Assembly: GCF_900115845.1 (NCBI RefSeq)
Contig: NZ_FOXX01000006.1
Location: 186,001-250,000, forward strand
Direction of reading: 5' to 3'
Source of the DNA: Priestia endophytica DSM 13796
GTDB lineage: Bacteria > Bacillota > Bacilli > Bacillales > Bacillaceae_H
Length of the DNA stretch: 64,000 nt
In this document: piece by piece, positions 24,568 to 33,717 of the stretch
Layout of the letters: each line of letters opens with the position of its first letter
Position numbering within the stretch: the stretch's first letter is position 1
Program-made: the position numbers and the translations under genes
Notes under the pieces: generated by a model
Told to the model about the DNA's origin: nothing
The model's database searches: none
Seen by the model: only the letters and a program-made list of their open reading frames with translations

Positions 24568-27500
24568 ATGGAAAAAGAACGTACTATTCCACAACCTAAA
24601 ACTTATGGACCGTTAGGCAGCTTACCGCTTATGGATAAAGATAAGCCAATGCAAACATTTATGAAAATTGGTCAGGAACTAGGTCCTATTTTTCAATTTC
24701 AATTTCCACATGCTTTAGGAACATTTGTCTCGGGACATGATTTAGTTGCTGAAGTATGCGATGAAGAGAAGTTTCAAAAACAGCTAGGAGTTTCTCTTAC
24801 AAGCGCTAGAGAGTTTGCAGGTGATGGACTTTTTACAAGTTATACAGAAGAGCCGAATTGGAAAAAAGCTCATAATATTTTATTACCAAGCTTTAGTCAA
24901 CGCGCAATGAAAGGTTATCATCATATGATGCTTGATATTGCAACACAGCTTGTTGAAAAATGGGAACGTCTAAATAAAGAAGAAGAAATTGATGTGCCAG
25001 AAGATATGACTCGTCTAACATTAGATACAATTGGTCTTTGCGGATTTGGTTATCGTTTCAATAGCTTCTACCGAGAAGGAGCTCATCCATTTGTAGATAG
25101 TATGGTGAGAGCATTGGATGAATCAATGAATAAAATGAATCGTTTACCTCTTCAAGATAAGCTGATGGTGCGTAAAAAACGTCAATTTCAAGAAGATAAA
25201 ATGTTCATGTTTGAACTCGCTGATGAGATTATTAAAGAGCGTAAAAAACAAGGAGAGGTAGATGGAGACGATCTTCTTGCCCATATGCTCAATGGAAAAG
25301 ATCCTGAAACAGGAGAGAAACTAGATGATGAAAATATTCGCTATCAAATGATTACGTTTTTAATTGCGGGTCATGAAACAACGAGCGGTCTTTTATCATT
25401 TGCGATTTACTATCTCTTGAAAAATCCGCGCGTGCTCAAGAAAGCATACAAGGAAGTTGATGAAGTATTAACAGGAATTCCTACTTATGAAGATGTAAGA
25501 AAGCTAAAATACGTTCGAATGATTTTAAATGAAGCCCTAAGACTTTGGCCAACTGCTCCAGCCTTTTCTCTTTATGCTAAAGAGGATATTATGCTAGGGG
25601 GAAAATATCCAATAGAAAAGAACCAAAGCGTAAGCGTTCTTTTAGGAAATCTTCACCGAGACAAAAGAGTGTGGGGAGAAAATGTGGAAGAATTCCGACC
25701 AGAACGATTCCAAGATGAAAAGAAAATTCCACATCATGCATACAAACCATTTGGAAACGGTCAGCGTGCATGTATTGGTCAACAGTTTGCCCTGCATGAA
25801 GCAACGCTTGTGCTAGGAATGATCCTACAAAGATTTAATATTGTGGATCACAGAAACTACGAACTAAAAGTAAAAGAAACTTTAACATTAAAACCTGACA
25901 ATTTTACAATTCAAGTAATTCCTCGCGAGCGAGAATATGAAGCTCTAAACGAGCATAAAAGCGAAAACAAAGCAGCTAAAAAAGTAGAGCAAGACGTTAT
26001 TATTGAAGAGCATAATACACCGCTTCTTGTTCTTCATGGATCAAATTTAGGCACTGCTGAAGGAATTGCAAATGAACTTGCTGAGCTTGGCGAGAGATAC
26101 GGTTTCTCAACAACTATTGCCTCTTTGAACAGCTATAGTGGCAAGCTACCAACATCAGGCGTTGTCTTAATTGTTTCAGCTTCCTATAATGGAAAAGCTC
26201 CAGATAATGCAACGGAGTTTGTGAACTGGTTAGAAACGTCAAAAAATGATTTATCAGGTGTTCACTATGCTGTGTTTGGATGTGGGGACAGAAACTGGGC
26301 AAGTACGTATCAACGCATACCAAGAGTCATTGATGAAAAAATGTCTGAGCTTGGTGCAGAACGGATTGTAGGCAGAGGAGAAGGAGATGCAAGCGGCGAC
26401 TTTGAGCTTCATCTTGATGAGTGGAAAAATCAATTGACGAAAAAAGTGAAAGAAACATTTAACGTCGAAGAAACGAAAGAAGTAGCAGAGAAAAAAGGAC
26501 TAAACGTGACATTTGTGAAAGAAAACGTTCAGCATCCACTTGTCAAAACGTATGAAGCACAAGAAGCAGAAGTTTTGTTAAATAAGGAGCTTCAGCGAGA
26601 AGAAAGTGGCAGAAGTACACGTCATATTGAAATCTCTTTACCAAATGGTGTTTCTTATAAGGAAGGAGATCACCTCGGTATTCTTCCGCAAAATAGTGCT
26701 AAGCTTGTTAATCGAGTATTGAAGCGCTACGGATTAGACGGCAGTGAGAGCATTATGTTAGAAGGGGATGCATATGGACTTCAACACTTACCGTTGAACA
26801 AACCTGTACGAGTGCGAGATGTTTTAACTTTTAATGTTGAATTGCAAGAACCTGTTTCAAGAAAAGCACTACAGGAGTTAGCGGAAGCAACCGTTTGTCC
26901 GCCGCATAAATATGAACTTGAAGCCCTTCTAGGAGAGCACTATAGTGAAAACGTGACGAATAAACGATTAACAATGCTGTCTCTTCTTGAAAAATATGAG
27001 GCTTGCGAATTGTCATTTGAGCGCTTTTTAACACTTTGCCCACCGTTAAAACCGCGTTATTATTCTATTTCAAGCTCACCGCTTAAGAGCAGTCAAAAAG
27101 CAAGTATTACAGTAAGTGTAGTAGAAGGAAAAGCATGGAGTGGAGATGGAATGTATCATGGTGTTGCTTCATCTTACCTTGCTCAATGTCAAGCAGGTGA
27201 AAACGTGATGATGTTTATCAATACACCTCAGTCTCGTTTTGAGCTTCCAGCTGACGAGAGTACACCACTTATTATGGTTGGACCAGGAACAGGTGTTGCA
27301 CCGTTCAGAGGCTTTTTACAAGCCCGATCTGTGTTAAAAGAAGAAGGAAAAAAACTCGGAGAAGCTCATCTTTACTTTGGTTGCCGAAATGAAGCACATG
27401 ATTTTATTTACAAAGATGAACTTGAAAAAGCAGAGAGTGACGGTATTGTAACATTGCACACGGCATTTTCAAGAATGGAAAGCTGTGACAAAACATACGT

Positions 27501-27726
27501 TCAACACTTATTAGAACAGGATGCAGCAGAAGTGATTTCTATTCTTGTTGAAAAAGAAGGAGCTCTTTACATTTGCGGAGATGGCAAAAGTATGGCTCCT
27601 GCCGTAGAAAGTACGTTAAAAAAGGCATATCAAGACATAGAACATAAAAGTGAAGAAGAAGCAGAGCGTTTTCTCCTCGATTTAGAAGAACAAGGACGTT
27701 TTGCAAAAGATGTTTGGGCAGGATAA
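24568..27726 (+). CDS. Self-sufficient cytochrome P450/NADPH-P450 reductase (CYP102A family)
   Basis: The 1052-residue fusion hydroxylates fatty-acid-like substrates near the chain end. The haem domain (about 1-470) has the oxygen-activation motif AGHETTS, the ExxR motif NEALRLWP and the haem ligand Cys402 in [10 protein letters not shown]. The FMN domain starts near 490 ([19 protein letters not shown]). The FAD/NADPH domain has [11 protein letters not shown]-type binding ([11 protein letters not shown]), [12 protein letters not shown] and the C-terminal KDVWAG. The BM3 residue Phe87 is kept (Phe89), but Arg47 and Tyr51, which hold the carboxylate in BM3, read Ala49 and Phe53. Sequence details ([14 protein letters not shown]) are closer to B. 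subtilis CYP102A2 than to BM3. Confidence 0.96.
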   Translation: MEKERTIPQPKTYGPLGSLPLMDKDKPMQTFMKIGQELGPIFQFQFPHALGTFVSGHDLVAEVCDEEKFQKQLGVSLTSAREFAGDGLFTSYTEEPNWKKAHNILLPSFSQRAMKGYHHMMLDIATQLVEKWERLNKEEEIDVPEDMTRLTLDTIGLCGFGYRFNSFYREGAHPFVDSMVRALDESMNKMNRLPLQDKLMVRKKRQFQEDKMFMFELADEIIKERKKQGEVDGDDLLAHMLNGKDPETGEKLDDENIRYQMITFLIAGHETTSGLLSFAIYYLLKNPRVLKKAYKEVDEVLTGIPTYEDVRKLKYVRMILNEALRLWPTAPAFSLYAKEDIMLGGKYPIEKNQSVSVLLGNLHRDKRVWGENVEEFRPERFQDEKKIPHHAYKPFGNGQRACIGQQFALHEATLVLGMILQRFNIVDHRNYELKVKETLTLKPDNFTIQVIPREREYEALNEHKSENKAAKKVEQDVIIEEHNTPLLVLHGSNLGTAEGIANELAELGERYGFSTTIASLNSYSGKLPTSGVVLIVSASYNGKAPDNATEFVNWLETSKNDLSGVHYAVFGCGDRNWASTYQRIPRVIDEKMSELGAERIVGRGEGDASGDFELHLDEWKNQLTKKVKETFNVEETKEVAEKKGLNVTFVKENVQHPLVKTYEAQEAEVLLNKELQREESGRSTRHIEISLPNGVSYKEGDHLGILPQNSAKLVNRVLKRYGLDGSESIMLEGDAYGLQHLPLNKPVRVRDVLTFNVELQEPVSRKALQELAEATVCPPHKYELEALLGEHYSENVTNKRLTMLSLLEKYEACELSFERFLTLCPPLKPRYYSISSSPLKSSQKASITVSVVEGKAWSGDGMYHGVASSYLAQCQAGENVMMFINTPQSRFELPADESTPLIMVGPGTGVAPFRGFLQARSVLKEEGKKLGEAHLYFGCRNEAHDFIYKDELEKAESDGIVTLHTAFSRMESCDKTYVQHLLEQDAAEVISILVEKEGALYICGDGKSMAPAVESTLKKAYQDIEHKSEEEAERFLLDLEEQGRFAKDVWAG

Positions 27727-27731
27727 ATAGC

Positions 27732-27764
27732 AAAAGGAGCTAACTAAAGTTAGCTCCTTTTATT
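27732..27764. terminator. Terminator after the P450 gene, shared with the convergent small gene
   Basis: AAAAGGAGCTAACT pairs with AGTTAGCTCCTTTT around a 1-2 base loop. A- and T-runs on both sides allow use in both directions. Confidence 0.88.
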
Positions 27765-27942
27765 GTATATCTTGAATGCCTGATAAACGAATCGAAAAAA
27801 TATTTTGCTTTTCATCTTTCAGAAATAGCGTTTGATCTAAGAGGTTAAGATTATGAACGCGCCCTTGACAAGTTTGCAGAAGCCCATCTTCATAATAGTT
27901 AATTGTAAGCAACCGGTTTTTTCGTAGCGCTTTTAAAATCAT
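27760..27942 (-). CDS. YolD-like small protein
   Basis: The 60-residue protein has a start site with AAGGAG 7 bp upstream on the minus strand. The pattern LTINYYEDGLLQTCQGRVHNLNLLDQ and IFSIRLSGIQDI resembles the beta-barrel core of the YolD-like family, in which IxYYxxGxxxxxxGxVxxID and a final IxLxxIxxI are common. YolD proteins often accompany UvrX/DinB-type polymerases, but none is adjacent. The function is unknown and the family call is tentative. Confidence 0.6.
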   Translation of the reverse strand: MILKALRKNRLLTINYYEDGLLQTCQGRVHNLNLLDQTLFLKDEKQNIFSIRLSGIQDIQ

Positions 27943-28077
27943 GACATTCTCCTTTGTTATTTATATTAAAATTTTTAGTGTTTTATATAATTTCCTTACT
28001 TTTATTATATACAAAAAAGGTAAGCGTTTTCAATAAAGTTATGAACAATTTGTGAATCATTGTGCAAAAGAAAAAAA

Positions 28078-29115
28078 TTAGGGGATGGTATAGCGGGTAA
28101 ACAGCTTAAAAACAAGCTCTCTTCGTGTGGATACACCTGTTTTAAGAAAGATAGATTTTAAATGATCCTGCACTGTATAAGGAGAAAGGAAGAGATCATT
28201 TGCTATTTCTTTGGTTGAAGAACCTTTAATTAAATAATCTAGGATATTACTTTCACGTTTTGATAAATGATAATACTTTTTATTAATGGTTAGAATATCT
28301 GTTGGAGAGGCTTGAGCAATATTTATGGCTATGTTGAAATCCTCTTTATCTTTTATTAAGAGAAAAGATGAAAGCGTTAAAAATCCGTACTTTTGAAGAG
28401 CAAGTAGCGTATGTGCTGACCCTTCCTCACTTCCTAGTGTCCGATAGCAGAGGGCTTGAATTGACTTTGGCAATTTGTCCCCCTCTAACGATTCAGAAGC
28501 TCTTAGAGCATCTAACATCTTTATCCCTGTTTTTGTATAAGATATCAGTTTAAGATCAGGAGAAAATAACAGCATTTTAGGTTGTAAAGGAACAGGTTCT
28601 AAAAATAAATGATAAAAAGTTTGAAGTCCACGACCAATCGAGGAAGAAAGGTTTTCAATAAGCTTTTTTTCTTCACTTTGAAAGTGTTCTTCTTTTTTGA
28701 ATAACGTTAAGTACCCAAAACATTGATTTTTATATACCAAAACAGCACGGAGTTCGTCCTTGAATCCGGCGGGTTTTAAGATAGATGTGTATCTGTAACT
28801 TTTCTTAAGTTGTTCTTCTTTTTGTTCACTTAGCACAGCTGCTCGTCTTTCTTCATGAAAAAGTCTTGCATAGTGATTTACATCTTGTTGTAAATCTTCA
28901 TTTTTAAAAATCTGATGATGAATACTTTCAATGTTATGCTCTGTAACAGCTCCTATAGAAAGTAATGCGTGGGGGTCTACTGCAGACAGGCAGTATGCTT
29001 GAAAAGAGAGTTCTTGCCGTAAAAGTGTAATAACACGTTGCCGGTATGTCCAAGATGTTGTACATGTTTTTTCTAAGCGATGTAAAGCTGTGTCAATTTC
29101 ACGCCACTTTTTCAT
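28078..29115 (-). CDS. LuxR-family regulator with GAF-like sensor
   Basis: The 345-residue protein ends in a LuxR/GerE helix-turn-helix (YHLSKRESNILDYLIKGSSTKEIANDLFLSPYTVQDHLKSIFLKTGVSTRRELVFKLF). The first part (about 20-180) looks like a GAF domain, with a ligand-type block LKPAGFKDELRAVLVYKNQCFGYLTLFKKEEHFQ. No receiver domain is present, so it probably senses a small molecule or redox state instead of being phosphorylated. It is divergent from the methyltransferase gene at 29254 with 138 bp between, so it may regulate that gene and itself. The target is not known. Confidence 0.8.
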   Translation of the reverse strand: MKKWREIDTALHRLEKTCTTSWTYRQRVITLLRQELSFQAYCLSAVDPHALLSIGAVTEHNIESIHHQIFKNEDLQQDVNHYARLFHEERRAAVLSEQKEEQLKKSYRYTSILKPAGFKDELRAVLVYKNQCFGYLTLFKKEEHFQSEEKKLIENLSSSIGRGLQTFYHLFLEPVPLQPKMLLFSPDLKLISYTKTGIKMLDALRASESLEGDKLPKSIQALCYRTLGSEEGSAHTLLALQKYGFLTLSSFLLIKDKEDFNIAINIAQASPTDILTINKKYYHLSKRESNILDYLIKGSSTKEIANDLFLSPYTVQDHLKSIFLKTGVSTRRELVFKLFTRYTIP

Positions 29116-29184
29116 ATCATTGCTCCTGATATTTTTATTTCCCCATGTTTCTGGGATCGTCTTTTTTTTATTCCTCTTTATAAT

Positions 29185-29199
29185 TGAGAATAGTTATTA
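29185..29199. promoter_or_regulatory. Weak Fur-box-like dyad before the methyltransferase gene
   Basis: TGAGAATAGTTATTA fits the 7-1-7 Fur box at 11 of the 14 fixed positions by eye. It lies just after a TATAAT at 29179-29184. AT-rich DNA produces such matches by chance. Confidence 0.25.
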
Positions 29200-29253
29200 A
29201 TTAATTTTATCGAAAAGAGTAGAGATTAGAAAGATTTTATAGGAGGAGAAAAG

Positions 29254-29943
29254 ATGAAGGAAGTGAGCAATATGAATTGGCATAGTGATGAAGTGTATAA
29301 TTACGAAGTGAAAATACCTTTAAAAATTCCAGGGTACGATGTACTTTATAAAATGATGAATCATCTTATGTCAGTATATGTCTCTTCAGAAAACAAGCAT
29401 ATTCATATGCTTATCGTTGGGGCTGGAGGAGGACAAGAACTGATAACTCTCGGGAATATAAATAAGGGATGGGCATTTACAGGAGTAGATCCTTCCATAA
29501 AAATGCTTCGTATCGCACAAAAGCGCACTAAGAAAGCAGGGATAAACGCCACTTTTATACATGGAGAGGTAGAAAGTATAACAGGGAAATTTACAGGTGC
29601 AACTTGCATGCTTGTGCTTCACTTTTTGAAGGAAGCAGAACAGGAGAAGTTGCTAAAAGAAATAAGTGAGCGATTAAAAAGTGGCGCTCCTCTTTTTGTA
29701 GCTTCTATTGTTGGTGAAAAGAGAAGAGAGTTTCGATGGCAAATGAAAGCTTGGAAAGAATACATGCTTTCAAACGGAATTCCTCTTGAAGAGTGGATTA
29801 ACTTTGAAAAATCAATAGATCATACCATTCATCTTATTTCAAGTGCGAAAATGGAGCATCTTTTAAACAAATCAGGATTTACAAAAGTAACAAAGTTTTA
29901 TAAAGGTTTTTTAGTAGAAGGATGGGTAGGGATAAAGGGATAA
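29254..29943 (+). CDS. Class I SAM-dependent methyltransferase
   Basis: The 229-residue protein has the Rossmann motif I HMLIVGAGGGQELITLG (about residues 50-66), acidic motif II FTGVDPSIKMLRIAQKR and motif IV-like GATCMLVLHFLKEAE. The order is that of small-molecule methyltransferases. The substrate cannot be inferred. It has a strong AGGAGGAG site. An in-frame ATG at 29272 (MNWHSDEVYN) also exists but has no comparable site. It is divergent from the LuxR-type regulator and ends in its own terminator. Confidence 0.85.
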   Translation: MKEVSNMNWHSDEVYNYEVKIPLKIPGYDVLYKMMNHLMSVYVSSENKHIHMLIVGAGGGQELITLGNINKGWAFTGVDPSIKMLRIAQKRTKKAGINATFIHGEVESITGKFTGATCMLVLHFLKEAEQEKLLKEISERLKSGAPLFVASIVGEKRREFRWQMKAWKEYMLSNGIPLEEWINFEKSIDHTIHLISSAKMEHLLNKSGFTKVTKFYKGFLVEGWVGIKG

Positions 29944-29969
29944 AAAGCATCTTAATGGTGCTTTTTTCC
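29944..29969 (+). terminator. Terminator after the methyltransferase gene
   Basis: AAAAGCA...TGCTTTT is followed by T-rich sequence, 1-2 bp after the stop codon. Confidence 0.8.
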
Positions 29970-30071
29970 TGTTTTTCATAAAAAAAATCTATAAAAACTA
30001 AAAAGATTAAATTTTTTTTAGTCAAATACATTGATATAAGAAATATTTTTCCTTATAATTGATTTATAGAT

Positions 30072-30114
30072 TGAAAGTGCTTTCAGCAAACAGTATTTTT
30101 TGAAAGCGCTCGCT
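30072..30114. promoter_or_regulatory. Two cre-like boxes before the GntP-family gene
   Basis: TGAAAGTGCTTTCA (30072-30085) is one base off a perfect palindromic CcpA box. TGAAAGCGCTCGCT (30101-30114) keeps the TGAAAGCGCT core. Both lie 55-100 bp before the start, suggesting catabolite repression. Confidence 0.6.
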
Positions 30115-30169
30115 ATATACTAAAAATTTGAAATTCAGATGTGATATACAACAGGAAGGGGAATGAACC

Positions 30170-31498
30170 TTGGATTTCTATCTACTAATTATGACGCTAA
30201 TATCTATTGCAATTGTGGTTGTTGGAGTTTCGGTGTTCAAATGGCATGCGTTCATTAGTTTGCTTGTAGCTAGTTTATTTCTGGCTATAACATCAGGACT
30301 CTCGTTGGATAAAATTGTAACCTCTTATGAAAGCGGTGTCGGCAGCGTACTTGGGCACCTAGTTGGAATTTTAGCACTTGGAACAATTTTAGGAAAAATG
30401 ATGGCTGAATCAGGAGCCGGTATGAGAGTTGCTGACTTCTTCATTCGATCTTTCGGACGTAAGAAGCTTCCATGGGCAATGCTTATTTCAGGATTTGTTA
30501 TTGGTATTCCGGTCTTTTTTGAAGTAGGAATTATTATCTTAATTCCACTTGTTATTTCGATTTATAAAACAACAAAGCAAAATATTCTATTGATTGCACT
30601 TCCAGTTATCGCAGGTCTTTCTATTGTGCACGGAATTGTACCTCCGCATCCTGGGGCAATGACAGCCATTGGGATTTATAACGCAAATCTTGGCAAAGTT
30701 TTAATTTATTCTCTTATTATTGCCATTCCAGCTGCAATTATTGCAGGGCCTGTTTTTGCAAAATGGGTTCATAAACGAGTAATTCCAGAAAAGGAGCCTG
30801 AGCTTATTCGTATTAATACATCATCAAGCAGTTTACCAAGCACAGGCGTTTCATTTTTCGTTATTTTACTTCCGATTCTTTTAATGGTTCTGTCTGTTTT
30901 AGCACCTACAATTGAAGTGTTACCAAAATTTGTTGTTCAGGCATTAGAGTTTATTGGTAATCCCCTTGTAGCTCTTTTACTTGCCTGTTTTGCTGCTTTC
31001 TATCTTTTAGGATTCCGCCAAGGCATGGATAAAAATATGGTGAAAAAGCTTACTGAAGATGCCGTACTGCCTGTTTGTTCTATCATTTTAATCGTTGGTG
31101 CTGGTGGAGGATTTAAACAAATTTTAATTGATAGCGGTGTCGGAGAGTCAATTGCTCAGATGGCTGAGCATCTATCCCTTTCACCAATTGTTCTTGCCTT
31201 TTTAGTAGCTGGTCTAATTCGTATTGCAACAGGTTCTGCAACTGTTGCCCTTACAACAGCAGCTGGTATTGTATCCCCTGTTGTGGCAAACATGACAGGC
31301 GTGAACTTAGAGCTTCTTGTTATTGCAACAGGCGCAGGTTCACTTATGTTCTCACACGTCAATGATGCTGGTTTCTGGCTTGTTAAAGAGTATCTAGGTT
31401 TAACTGTGAAAGAAACGTTTAAAACATGGACTGTGCTTGAAACACTTCTTTCCTTCATTGCTTTTGCTGGCGTGTTAATTTTCGATATCTTTGTATAA
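30170..31498 (+). CDS. GntP-family gluconate/hydroxyacid permease
   Basis: The 442-residue membrane protein has about 12 hydrophobic segments. GntP family marks are SGLSLDKIVTSYESGVGSVLGHLVGILALGTILGKMM, PVFFEVGIIILIPLV, HGIVPPHPGAMTAIG, GSATVALTTAAGIVSP and the C-terminal MFSHVNDAGFWLVKEYLGL. It should take up gluconate or a similar sugar acid with protons. The start is TTG at 30170, 8 bp after GGAAGGGG. No gluconate kinase or GntR-type gnt repressor is adjacent, so the actual substrate is open. Confidence 0.9.
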   Translation: MDFYLLIMTLISIAIVVVGVSVFKWHAFISLLVASLFLAITSGLSLDKIVTSYESGVGSVLGHLVGILALGTILGKMMAESGAGMRVADFFIRSFGRKKLPWAMLISGFVIGIPVFFEVGIIILIPLVISIYKTTKQNILLIALPVIAGLSIVHGIVPPHPGAMTAIGIYNANLGKVLIYSLIIAIPAAIIAGPVFAKWVHKRVIPEKEPELIRINTSSSSLPSTGVSFFVILLPILLMVLSVLAPTIEVLPKFVVQALEFIGNPLVALLLACFAAFYLLGFRQGMDKNMVKKLTEDAVLPVCSIILIVGAGGGFKQILIDSGVGESIAQMAEHLSLSPIVLAFLVAGLIRIATGSATVALTTAAGIVSPVVANMTGVNLELLVIATGAGSLMFSHVNDAGFWLVKEYLGLTVKETFKTWTVLETLLSFIAFAGVLIFDIFV

Positions 31499-31503
31499 GA
31501 AAT

Positions 31504-31543
31504 AAAAAAAGCGTTCTTCTCTTTGAGAAGAACGCTTTTTTTA
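31504..31543 (+). terminator. Rho-independent terminator after the GntP-family gene
   Basis: AAAAAAAGCGTTCTTCTC/GAGAAGAACGCTTTTTTT is a near-perfect 18-bp stem with a TTT loop. Confidence 0.95.
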
Positions 31544-31559
31544 TTTTTTCCATTTATGG

Positions 31560-31599
31560 TTGATTTTAATTTATCATCTGTGTATATAGTATATATACA
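31560..31599 (+). promoter_or_regulatory. Promoter and operator of the YtrA-type GntR-ABC operon
   Basis: TTGATT (31560-31565) and TATATA (31583-31588) have a 17-bp spacer. The perfect dyad TGTATATA-GTA-TATATACA (31581-31599) covers the -10 box and is the likely autoregulatory operator of the GntR protein. Confidence 0.75.
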
Positions 31600-31619
31600 A
31601 TGTTAACAAGGGAGCTCTC

Positions 31620-31997
31620 ATGAGAATACTTATTTCAAATCATTCAAAAGAACCGATTTATGAACAAATTACAAAGCAAATTCGCGAGGCTATTATGACT
31701 CACGAGATTGCACAAGGAGAAAACTTGCCATCTATTCGTCAGCTTGCCAAAGATTTACGAGTGAGTGTTATTACAACAAAACGTGCTTACGAAGAATTAG
31801 AGAAAGAGGGGTTAATCTACTCTATCGTTGGAAAAGGGTCTTTTGTAGCAGAGCAAAATCCAGAGCTATTGCGAGAGAAAAAACTGCGTGCGATTGAAGA
31901 ACATTTACTAGAAGCCATTGAAAACAGTAGAGGAACAGATATTACGCTAGCACAGTTAAAAGAAATACTTGAACTTCTTTATGAGGAGGAGAAATAG
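31620..31997 (+). CDS. GntR-family repressor, YtrA subfamily
   Basis: The 125-residue protein has a winged helix (EPIYEQITKQIREAIMTHEI...LPSIRQLAKDLRVSVITTKRAYEELEKEGLIYSIVGKGSFVAEQN) followed by a short helical dimer region and no ligand domain. That is the YtrA plan, always tied to a downstream ABC transporter operon. The stop overlaps the start of the ABC ATPase gene by 1 bp. An inverted repeat on its promoter suggests autoregulation. The inducer is often cell-wall-active antibiotics in this subfamily. Confidence 0.9.
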   Translation: MRILISNHSKEPIYEQITKQIREAIMTHEIAQGENLPSIRQLAKDLRVSVITTKRAYEELEKEGLIYSIVGKGSFVAEQNPELLREKKLRAIEEHLLEAIENSRGTDITLAQLKEILELLYEEEK

Positions 31998-32863
31998 TGA
32001 AAAACGTCATTGAACTAAAAAATATCAACAAAACATACAAAGAATTTAAAATCGAAAATTTATCTCTTAATGTGAAGAGGGGATTTGTGACTGGATTTAT
32101 TGGCGCAAATGGGGCGGGAAAATCAACGACGATTAAGCTAATTATGAACCTTATCAAGAGTGATTCTGGCTCTATCTCTGTATTTGGAAAAGATTATAAG
32201 AGTCATGAACGAGAAATTAAACAGAAGATTGGCTTTGTATTTGATGAAAACGTGTTTTATGAAAGGTGGAATTTAAAATAAATCAAACGGTTTATCTCAA
32301 AAGCTTATAAAAACTGGCATGATAAAACGTTTTATGAATATGTGGAACTGTTTGAACTTCCTTTAAACGTAAAAATTAAAAATTTTTCCAAAGGAATGAA
32401 GATGAAAGCATCTTTAGCACTCGCGCTTTCGCATAAAGCGGAACTTATTATTATGGACGAACCAACGTCTGGACTAGATCCTGTTGTTCGGAGAGAAATT
32501 CTCGATATTTTATATGATTTAATGCAAGACGAGCACAAAACGATTTTCTTTTCTTCACATATTACAACAGATTTAGATCGTATTGCCGATTACATAACGT
32601 TTATTCATAAAGGAAAGCTTATTTTTAGCGAGGACGTGCATTCTCTCGCTGAAAACTACGCTATTATCAAAGGGGAAACGAATCTTCTAGATCAAGACGT
32701 AGAAAAAGAGCTTGTTGGGGTGAGAAAAACGCATACTGGATTTGAAGGCTTAACATCTAACAGTCAAAAAGCGAGACTTCTTTTTGGGGACTCGGTATTA
32801 TTTGAGCGTCCATCATTAGATGACATTATGTACTTTACAGGAAAGGGGTCTATTCATGGGTAA
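31997..32863 (+). pseudogene. ABC transporter ATPase interrupted by an in-frame TAA (YtrB/YtrE-like operon)
   Basis: The reading frame 31997-32863 encodes a full-length ABC ATPase of 288 codons, except for TAA at 32279-32281 (codon 95). Before the stop: Walker A GANGAGKST and GFVFDENVFYERWNLK. After it, in the same frame: IKRFISKAYKNWHDKTF, signature FSKGMKMKASLALALS, Walker B LIIMDEPTSGLDP and the H-loop SSHI. Related exporters read KEMK or KQMK at this point, so one base change from GAA or CAA explains the stop. A GTG at 32342 could restart translation but would lack Walker A. It is either a recent null mutation or a sequencing error. The rest shows no decay. Confidence 0.85.
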
Positions 32864-33470
32864 TTTAATGTTGAAAGATTTATTTCTTAACCGTTATAGC
32901 ATTTTATTATCTTTCGTTGTATTTGCATTGACACTTGCAAACGGATTTAATACAGTATACTGTTTTTTCTTTACGCTCTTATTTTTGATTGGAACATTTA
33001 CTCAATATGATGGATTCAACAAAGTTGATCTGTTACTGAACGCTCTTCCTTACAGCCGAAAACAAATTGTTTCATCTCAATATATCGGTGTTCTTGTTTG
33101 TATTACTTCGATGCTCATTGTACTATCCGGTGCGCTATACGTCATCAATCTTCTTTTTGATCAATCCTTCTCTTTATTAAGTATAAAAAGCATCGGATTA
33201 TTGTATGCTGTTGCATTATTAGACGCAGCCTTTTTCGTTCCGATCTCTTACATTATTCCACCCAAATATGCTCTTATTTCCTTTGGGATTTTTGGATTGC
33301 TCACAGGTATAATAATTGTACCTGCGATGCGTTTCTATGAAAACTACGTATTAAAGCTTATCGCAGATTACGGTTATAATCTCTACTACATTAGTGGAGG
33401 TATAGCGATTCTTCTTTTTCTCCTATCATGGTCCTTCACTATTCAAATTTATAAAAGAAAAGACGTTTAA
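32856..33470 (+). CDS. ABC-2 type transporter permease of the YtrA-type operon
   Basis: The 204-residue membrane protein has about six hydrophobic segments and matches the ABC-2 permease group found with YtrA-type regulators. After a short N-terminus, MGNLMLKDLFLNRYSILLSF is a typical start. The block FTQYDGFNKVDLLLNALPYSRKQIV is the usual cytoplasmic loop contacting the ATPase. The ATG at 32856 overlaps the ATPase gene by 8 bp. The gene itself is intact although its ATPase partner carries a stop codon. Confidence 0.85.
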   Translation: MGNLMLKDLFLNRYSILLSFVVFALTLANGFNTVYCFFFTLLFLIGTFTQYDGFNKVDLLLNALPYSRKQIVSSQYIGVLVCITSMLIVLSGALYVINLLFDQSFSLLSIKSIGLLYAVALLDAAFFVPISYIIPPKYALISFGIFGLLTGIIIVPAMRFYENYVLKLIADYGYNLYYISGGIAILLFLLSWSFTIQIYKRKDV

Positions 33471-33497
33471 AGCCTGCTTACAACAGGCTTTTTTTAT
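33469..33497 (+). terminator. Terminator after the ABC-2 permease gene
   Basis: AAAGCCTG (33469-33476) pairs with CAGGCTTT (33484-33491), followed by a T-run. Confidence 0.88.
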
Positions 33498-33587
33498 ATG
33501 ACAAAAACACAAATTTAACCTCTGTACGAACCTCTTTAATATACGTTGGATATGAATAAACAAACGCTAATATTCCGAAAATAGAGA

Positions 33588-33644
33588 TTGACACAAAATG
33601 GCCCTATTGAATATAATGAAGTTAATACATGAACATATGCTCAT
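33588..33644 (+). promoter_or_regulatory. cadA promoter with ArsR-type (CzrA-like) operator
   Basis: TTGACA (33588-33593) and TATAAT (33612-33617) have an 18-bp spacer. ATGAACA-TA-TGCTCAT at 33629-33644 is a one-mismatch 7-2-7 dyad like the TGAACA/TGTTCA sites of the zinc/cadmium sensors CzrA and CadC. No arsR-type gene is in this window, so the sensor would act in trans. Confidence 0.75.
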
Positions 33645-33717
33645 ATAAGGCAGTTAAGTCTTTTGATCTTTATTCATAGGAAAATGTATTTTTATGGAGA
33701 AAGTAAGGTGAGGGCTA

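Noticed and set aside
32279-32281. Programmed recoding (stop-codon readthrough) at the TAA in the ABC ATPase gene
   Set aside because: TAA is not used for selenocysteine or pyrrolysine, no slippery sequence or stimulatory hairpin is visible, and a single point mutation explains it better.
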